Shown here: piece after piece, positions 60,168 through 64,000 of the stretch
Layout: every line of letters starts with the position of its first letter
Position numbering within the stretch: position 1 is the first letter of the stretch
DNA from: Pogostemon cablin
Taxonomy: Eukaryota; Streptophyta; Magnoliopsida; Lamiales; Lamiaceae
Direction: 5' to 3'
Assembly: GCA_023678885.1 (NCBI GenBank)
Contig: CM042958.1
Span: 14,192,852 to 14,256,851, forward strand
Length of the DNA stretch: 64,000 bases
The notes under the pieces: generated by a model
Databases searched by the model: none
Told to the model about the DNA's origin: nothing
Seen by the model: only the letters and a program-made list of their open reading frames with translations
Translations under genes and position numbers: made by a program

Positions 60168-61146
60168 CAATGACAAAAATATCCCGATATATCCACGATA
60201 CATTCATTTTTTGAGAGTACTGATATCGATATGGGGAAAATGATATATCTTTTCTGATATCGAGGATATATCGAGAAATATTGGGAAATATCAGTAAAAA
60301 TATCGATATCGAATTGCCACAGTTCAAATTTACCCAGATATCGAGATATATCGAGGAAATATCGATACAATATCGACAAAATATCGAGGATATATCGAAA
60401 ATATCGAAAAATTATCTATAATTTAAAAAAAAACAATTTTTTATTTTACTAACCAAATACTTTTTTTGTTATTAATATGTTTAATTTAAAAAATAAAATT
60501 AAAAATAAAGAAACACTTACGTTAAACCATCTTTGGTGCTATTATTTTACTTTTGATTAATTAATTATCACTTTTTATTAAAATTGTTATTACTTTTCAT
60601 TAACATTATTATGACTAAATAAATCAAGAGGGTTCAATCATTGTTTAATCATGTCTCGACAACATGGTGATTGGATTAGCCCACACTATCCAATCCATAG
60701 TCAAATAATTGGATAAGATAAAACGACGTACTACTAGCACATTCATAACTATGTTAATAATTTCTTTAATTTGATGAGCTGGTACAAATATTGTTTAGAT
60801 TTAGATGGAATGACATGTTTCACATTTGAAACTCATAGATCATCATTTTGGTATTAGTTATTATGTATTAAACAACAAGTTGTAATTATTGTATGACTTC
60901 AAACTATTTAAATACGTTATTAATTTGCTTGTCATGTGTTATAAGTTTTATTGAGATTTAAAGTGTACATATATATTAAATTAGTAATAATATATTGAAA
61001 AATTAATAACTTAATTTTCTTCTATTTTTTTTCAAGTTTTCGTAATTTTTTAAATTTTTACCGATATCGATATCGATATCGATATTCGATATATCCGTAA
61101 ATTTGAAGTGCCGATATTTTAACCGATATCGATATTTTCATCCTTG
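60168..61146. mobile_element. ATATCG-rich hAT-like element, copy 2
   Basis: Left end CAATGACAAAAATATC and right end GATATTTTCATCCTTG (reversed CAAGGATGAAAATATC) are inverted repeats. The right flank GTGATAAC (61147-61154) matches the left flank of copy 1 (GTGATAAT) at 7 of 8 bases, and its own left flank (GTGATATT) at 6 of 8. Confidence 0.8.
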
Positions 61147-61421
61147 GTGATAACTTGTTACGCGACCCTAAGTGAGCTCATCCAAGTTGATGTCGTTTCG
61201 ACTGAGTTAGCAATTGGCTGGCACTTGGTTTTTAAGCGTGTTAACTGAATTGATGGGCACTTACACAGTCTTAGCTTGACTCAACTCTGTAATTTGTCAA
61301 GTGATTTCTTAGCTAATCTAATTTGATGGGCAGTTAGTCAAATTTAGCCCAACTCGGTTCCTAAATAATCCTAATAGCTAGCTAGATCAAGTCAAACCAA
61401 ATTATTCATAACAAAATAGTA

Positions 61422-61702
61422 CTCCCTTCGTCCCAAACTTATATTCACCGGCATTGTAGACACGAAGTTTAAGAAAAATTGCTTTCTGATTAATTTTATT
61501 GACTTTTTAAGGGTATTGTGGTATTTTTAGGTAATAAATAAATTATAAAGTATGTTATGCGTATTAGGCGAGAGTGATATTTTTAAAATTAAGATAACTT
61601 TTGAGGTTATTGGTTAATGTGAAGTTTTCTTTTTTGGGTGGTGAACATAAATGTGGAAGGACGAAAACGAAAAGTGTGAACATAAGTGTGGGACGGAGAG
61701 AG
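61422..61702. mobile_element. Stowaway-type MITE
   Basis: Left end CTCCCTTCGTCCCAAAC after TA; right end GTGGGACGGAGAGAG before TA. Interior GATAAATAAATTATAAAGTATG-like subfamily shared with 57490-57762. Confidence 0.9.
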
Positions 61703-61852
61703 TATATGTTAACTTTAGGGTTAAATTCACAAAACACAATATTTTTTTTATCAAAATTCTTTTACACCTTATATAATGCGATAATTTTTTAAAGTCACAA
61801 TTTATATAAATATCGCTGACTTGATATATAGATATGGACAATCAAATAATCA

Positions 61853-61855
<3 letters not shown>

Positions 61856-61944
<89 letters not shown>
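61856..61944. repeat. (TA)n microsatellite
   Basis: About 89 bp of TA repeats. Confidence 0.98.
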
Positions 61945-61947
<3 letters not shown>

Positions 61948-62539
61948 TCATTAATACAAGATGGAACAATGATATGGAGTAGTGGATCCCAAATTACTGA
62001 GCTACGTTTGATTGAAAATTATACTATATATTAGCTTTATAATTATTATAGCTAATTAACTTTTAATTAATTAATTACTTATCTCTCTCATTTTATTTTT
62101 AATCTTTAAGCATTATTAATTATCCTTCATGCCTGTGAAATGTTCTTTATTTATTTTAGGTCACTCATGGTTTTCTTAAACTGATAAAGCTAATCTTTAC
62201 TTAGTACAATTTGCATTTTTGGAATGACAACAAAATTACTTAATTTCCAGAAAATAGTAAAGTGTTTATGATATTGAGCAGTTTTTGTTCTATGATTTTC
62301 TAATCAGCTTTAATAGGTGGCTTTTAGCTTATTTCTTTAATACATTTAAAGGACAATTATGTAATTTTAATACCTCATGGCCCCCAGTGAATGTAGGATG
62401 ATATATAGGGCGTAGGAAAAAATATATAATTGTAATAAAATGGCCTCTGCATGCATGCATATGCAATGCACTATTACATTATGGTAGTTGATGAAGGCCT
62501 CAAATTTTATTCATCACCTAATTATTAAAAAGAAATTAA

Positions 62540-63214
62540 CTAAATAAAGATGGAAAACATGGAGGCCATTAGAAGCAGGAGGATGGTAGCAGCTGGGGCA
62601 GTACTAGTACTGCCATTGGGTGTCACACTGCTTGTTTTAGTGCTGTCCGAAGAAGACGTAGACGAAGAAGAAGAAGAAGATGGAGAAGTAGTGGTAGTGT
62701 GATCAGCCTCTGAAGTGCTTGTACTTGAATCCGAACCGTCCGCTTTGAACATCTTTGCGTCCGGAGAATCCGCAGCTAGATTCAGTAATCCTAATAACGA
62801 ACATCATATAAATCAAATGATATTTAAATTTAAGCTCGTATAGATGAGTATCATTTAATATTTAATACATAATTTACTTGGGCAATCGGAGACTTTGGCA
62901 TCAATTTTGCAAGCCGTAGGCATTTGAAGGGCCAAGGTGGTGTTAATTGGTAGGCCAATGGAAGGATCATTGCTCTCTTTGATCAACACACACAAACACT
63001 TTGGCTTAGCACTCCTCACTTTGTTTGTGTCCTCACAACACTCTTTCGTCGGCTCTTTCGCGGTTCCACTCACGAACGGAATGCACGACGCCAGCTGCGC
63101 CATTTGGTCCGCGCATTCCTTCTCGTCGTCTTCGATTGATGCGGTCGTTGTTCCGGTCATTAGTAGGGTGACGCACACCATACAAACGCCCACCTTCAAT
63201 ATCATTATTTCCAT
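62540..63214 (-). CDS. LTPG: GPI-anchored non-specific lipid-transfer protein
   Basis: Secreted, GPI-anchored lipid carrier of the plasma membrane outer face and cell wall, a family involved in cuticle lipid export. Exons 63214-62878 and 62790-62540 (CCA A|GTAAAT ... TTATTAG|GA) give 195 residues. A signal peptide spans about 1-25. The eight-cysteine motif is complete: Cys34, 44, 59, 60, 73, 75, 102 and 111 (C-X9-C-X14-CC-X12-CXC-X26-C-X8-C). A Ser/Thr-rich stretch (about 130-175) and a hydrophobic tail (ATILLLLMASMFSIFI) signal GPI attachment. Exon 2 starts in the codon after CP, the usual intron position in LTPG genes. The upstream 80 in-frame codons lie beyond the TATA box and are not coding. 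A TATA box lies about 95 bp upstream. Confidence 0.94.
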
Positions 63215-63308
63215 TAGTACTAAATAAATTTTTGTGTGTTTTGTAAATTGTTGTGTGAAGATGGATGTTATGGTGTTGTTATGAGTTTGATGGTGGAGAA
63301 GTAAGGGG

Positions 63309-63316
63309 TATTTATA
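63309..63316 (-). promoter_or_regulatory. TATA box of the LTPG gene
   Basis: TATAAATA on the minus strand, 95 bp upstream of the chosen ATG, which supports that start over the more upstream in-frame ATG. Confidence 0.65.
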
Positions 63317-63484
63317 GAGTTTGATCAATATAGGTGTATTAATTGGGATCCATACTTGATATTTAATTGTGTACATTGGAGAAAGCAATTTTGTTAGGGG
63401 CACACCATCCAAAAACCCAACATCAATACCATTCTTTCTTCCCATTCCTTTCATTTATATATTTTTTGAATAAATGTTGTGAAG

Positions 63485-63600
63485 ATTTGTGCCAATTGTT
63501 AGCACAAGTGTTCATGGACTGCTTACTAGCTAATCCTCTTAGGCAGGTGAGGTTATTGGTTCAAATCTTATGTTTTGTTTGTATATATTGATCTGAAATT
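63485..63600 (+). repeat. possible SINE remnant
   Basis: TTAGCACAAGTGTTCATGG resembles an A box (TRGCNNAGTGG) and is followed about 50 bp later by GGTTCAAATC, a B-box-like sequence. It is unrelated to the SINE-like family elsewhere in the window. Confidence 0.35.
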
Positions 63601-64000
63601 GTCACGATCCAATCCAATATATCAAAATTCATCTTTTAATTATCGCAATTTTAACTTGTGTATTTTTTTTCTTTCAATTTTGATCTTTTTTGTTTGGACA
63701 AATAAGGACAAAAATTGAAAATTATAATAATTAAAGGACTAAATGTTCATTTGTGATAATTTGATGAGATACTTAAAGGATCAAATCTGATCATTTAACC
63801 AAAAAATATTATAATCTCTCACATTATTTTAAAACTCTTGAAATATCACAAAAGGAGTGTTCAAAAATAGGGTATAATGGGTAGTTATTTTTTTTTAAAG
63901 AAATTAATTATTTTATTTTATTTAATATTGGTGAAGATTAAATTAAAATTTAATATAATTGTTAAGATCGTATTCACTAGGTACATTCAAATTGAAAATT
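63601..64000. other. AT-rich intergenic DNA
   Basis: Nothing recognised. Confidence 0.6.

Noticed and set aside
61834..62034. Poly-Ile-Tyr frame
   Set aside because: (TA)n microsatellite.
63215..63454. 80-codon N-terminal extension of LTPG
   Set aside because: It crosses the TATA box and would hide the signal peptide.
63485..63560. Possible tRNA gene
   Set aside because: A- and B-box-like sequences are present but no acceptor stem pairing or anticodon arm could be drawn; treated as a SINE remnant.

Overview
The window looks like nuclear DNA of a eudicot plant. It is AT-rich and has eight intron-bearing or plant-specific genes separated by long stretches of degenerate transposon, microsatellite and MITE sequence. 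The plant families seen are an APC10 with plant-like length, caleosin/peroxygenase, chlorophyllase, a Gnk2/DUF26 secreted protein, UEV1, an organelle RanBP2 zinc-finger protein of the VAR3/OZ type, a Nudix hydrolase and a GPI-anchored lipid-transfer protein. Repeat and gag style suggest an asterid, perhaps Lamiales, but this is only an impression. Splice sites were placed by hand from GT(GC)-AG signals, reading-frame continuity and remembered family sequence; no alignment was run.

Layout. 1-7611: nested LTR retrotransposons on the minus strand. A Ty3/Athila-like LTR (5642-7611), its tRNA-Asp-type primer-binding site and a broken gag (about 4205-5469) are cut by a copia-like LTR (about 2539-4204) with its own primer-binding site and leader. 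7612-9690: AT-rich, with a 200-bp tandem duplication and a SINE-like piece. 9978-15300: APC10 (minus) with a candidate long 5'UTR intron. 15300-21400: AT-rich repeats, MITEs, microsatellites, then an organelle-derived insert (about 20680-21340) that includes 42 bp of plastid psbA. 21756-24230: caleosin (minus) with a GC-AG intron. 24700-31200: SINE-like copies and a 2.1-kb hAT-type element (25178-27253) that holds two MITEs. 31260-32637: chlorophyllase (plus). 34330-36785: MITEs and two neighbouring hAT elements with target-site duplications. 38374-39120: intronless cysteine-rich secretory protein (plus). 40800-41960: GC-rich and A-rich anonymous blocks. 44326-46325: UEV1 (minus). 46951-47820: another hAT element. 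49013-51423: VAR3/OZ-like protein (minus). 52493-55396: Nudix hydrolase (minus); its 2-kb fourth intron carries a hAT element and a MITE. 56150-61702: more MITEs (one inside another) and two copies of an ATATCG-rich hAT-like element flanking a B3-like coding fragment. 62540-63214: LTPG (minus).

The genes do not form a pathway or cluster. They are ordinary single plant genes: cell-cycle ubiquitination (APC10), K63 ubiquitin chains (UEV1), lipid-body oxylipin chemistry (caleosin), chlorophyll turnover (chlorophyllase), organelle RNA metabolism (OZ-like), nucleotide or phosphate ester clearance (Nudix), cell-wall lipid transfer (LTPG) and secreted defence-type protein (DUF26). The unusual content is in the mobile DNA: six hAT-type insertions recognisable by 8-bp flanking duplications, many 'CTCCCTCCGT' Stowaway-type MITEs with TA duplications, nesting events that can be ordered in time, and a possible composite element carrying a gene fragment.
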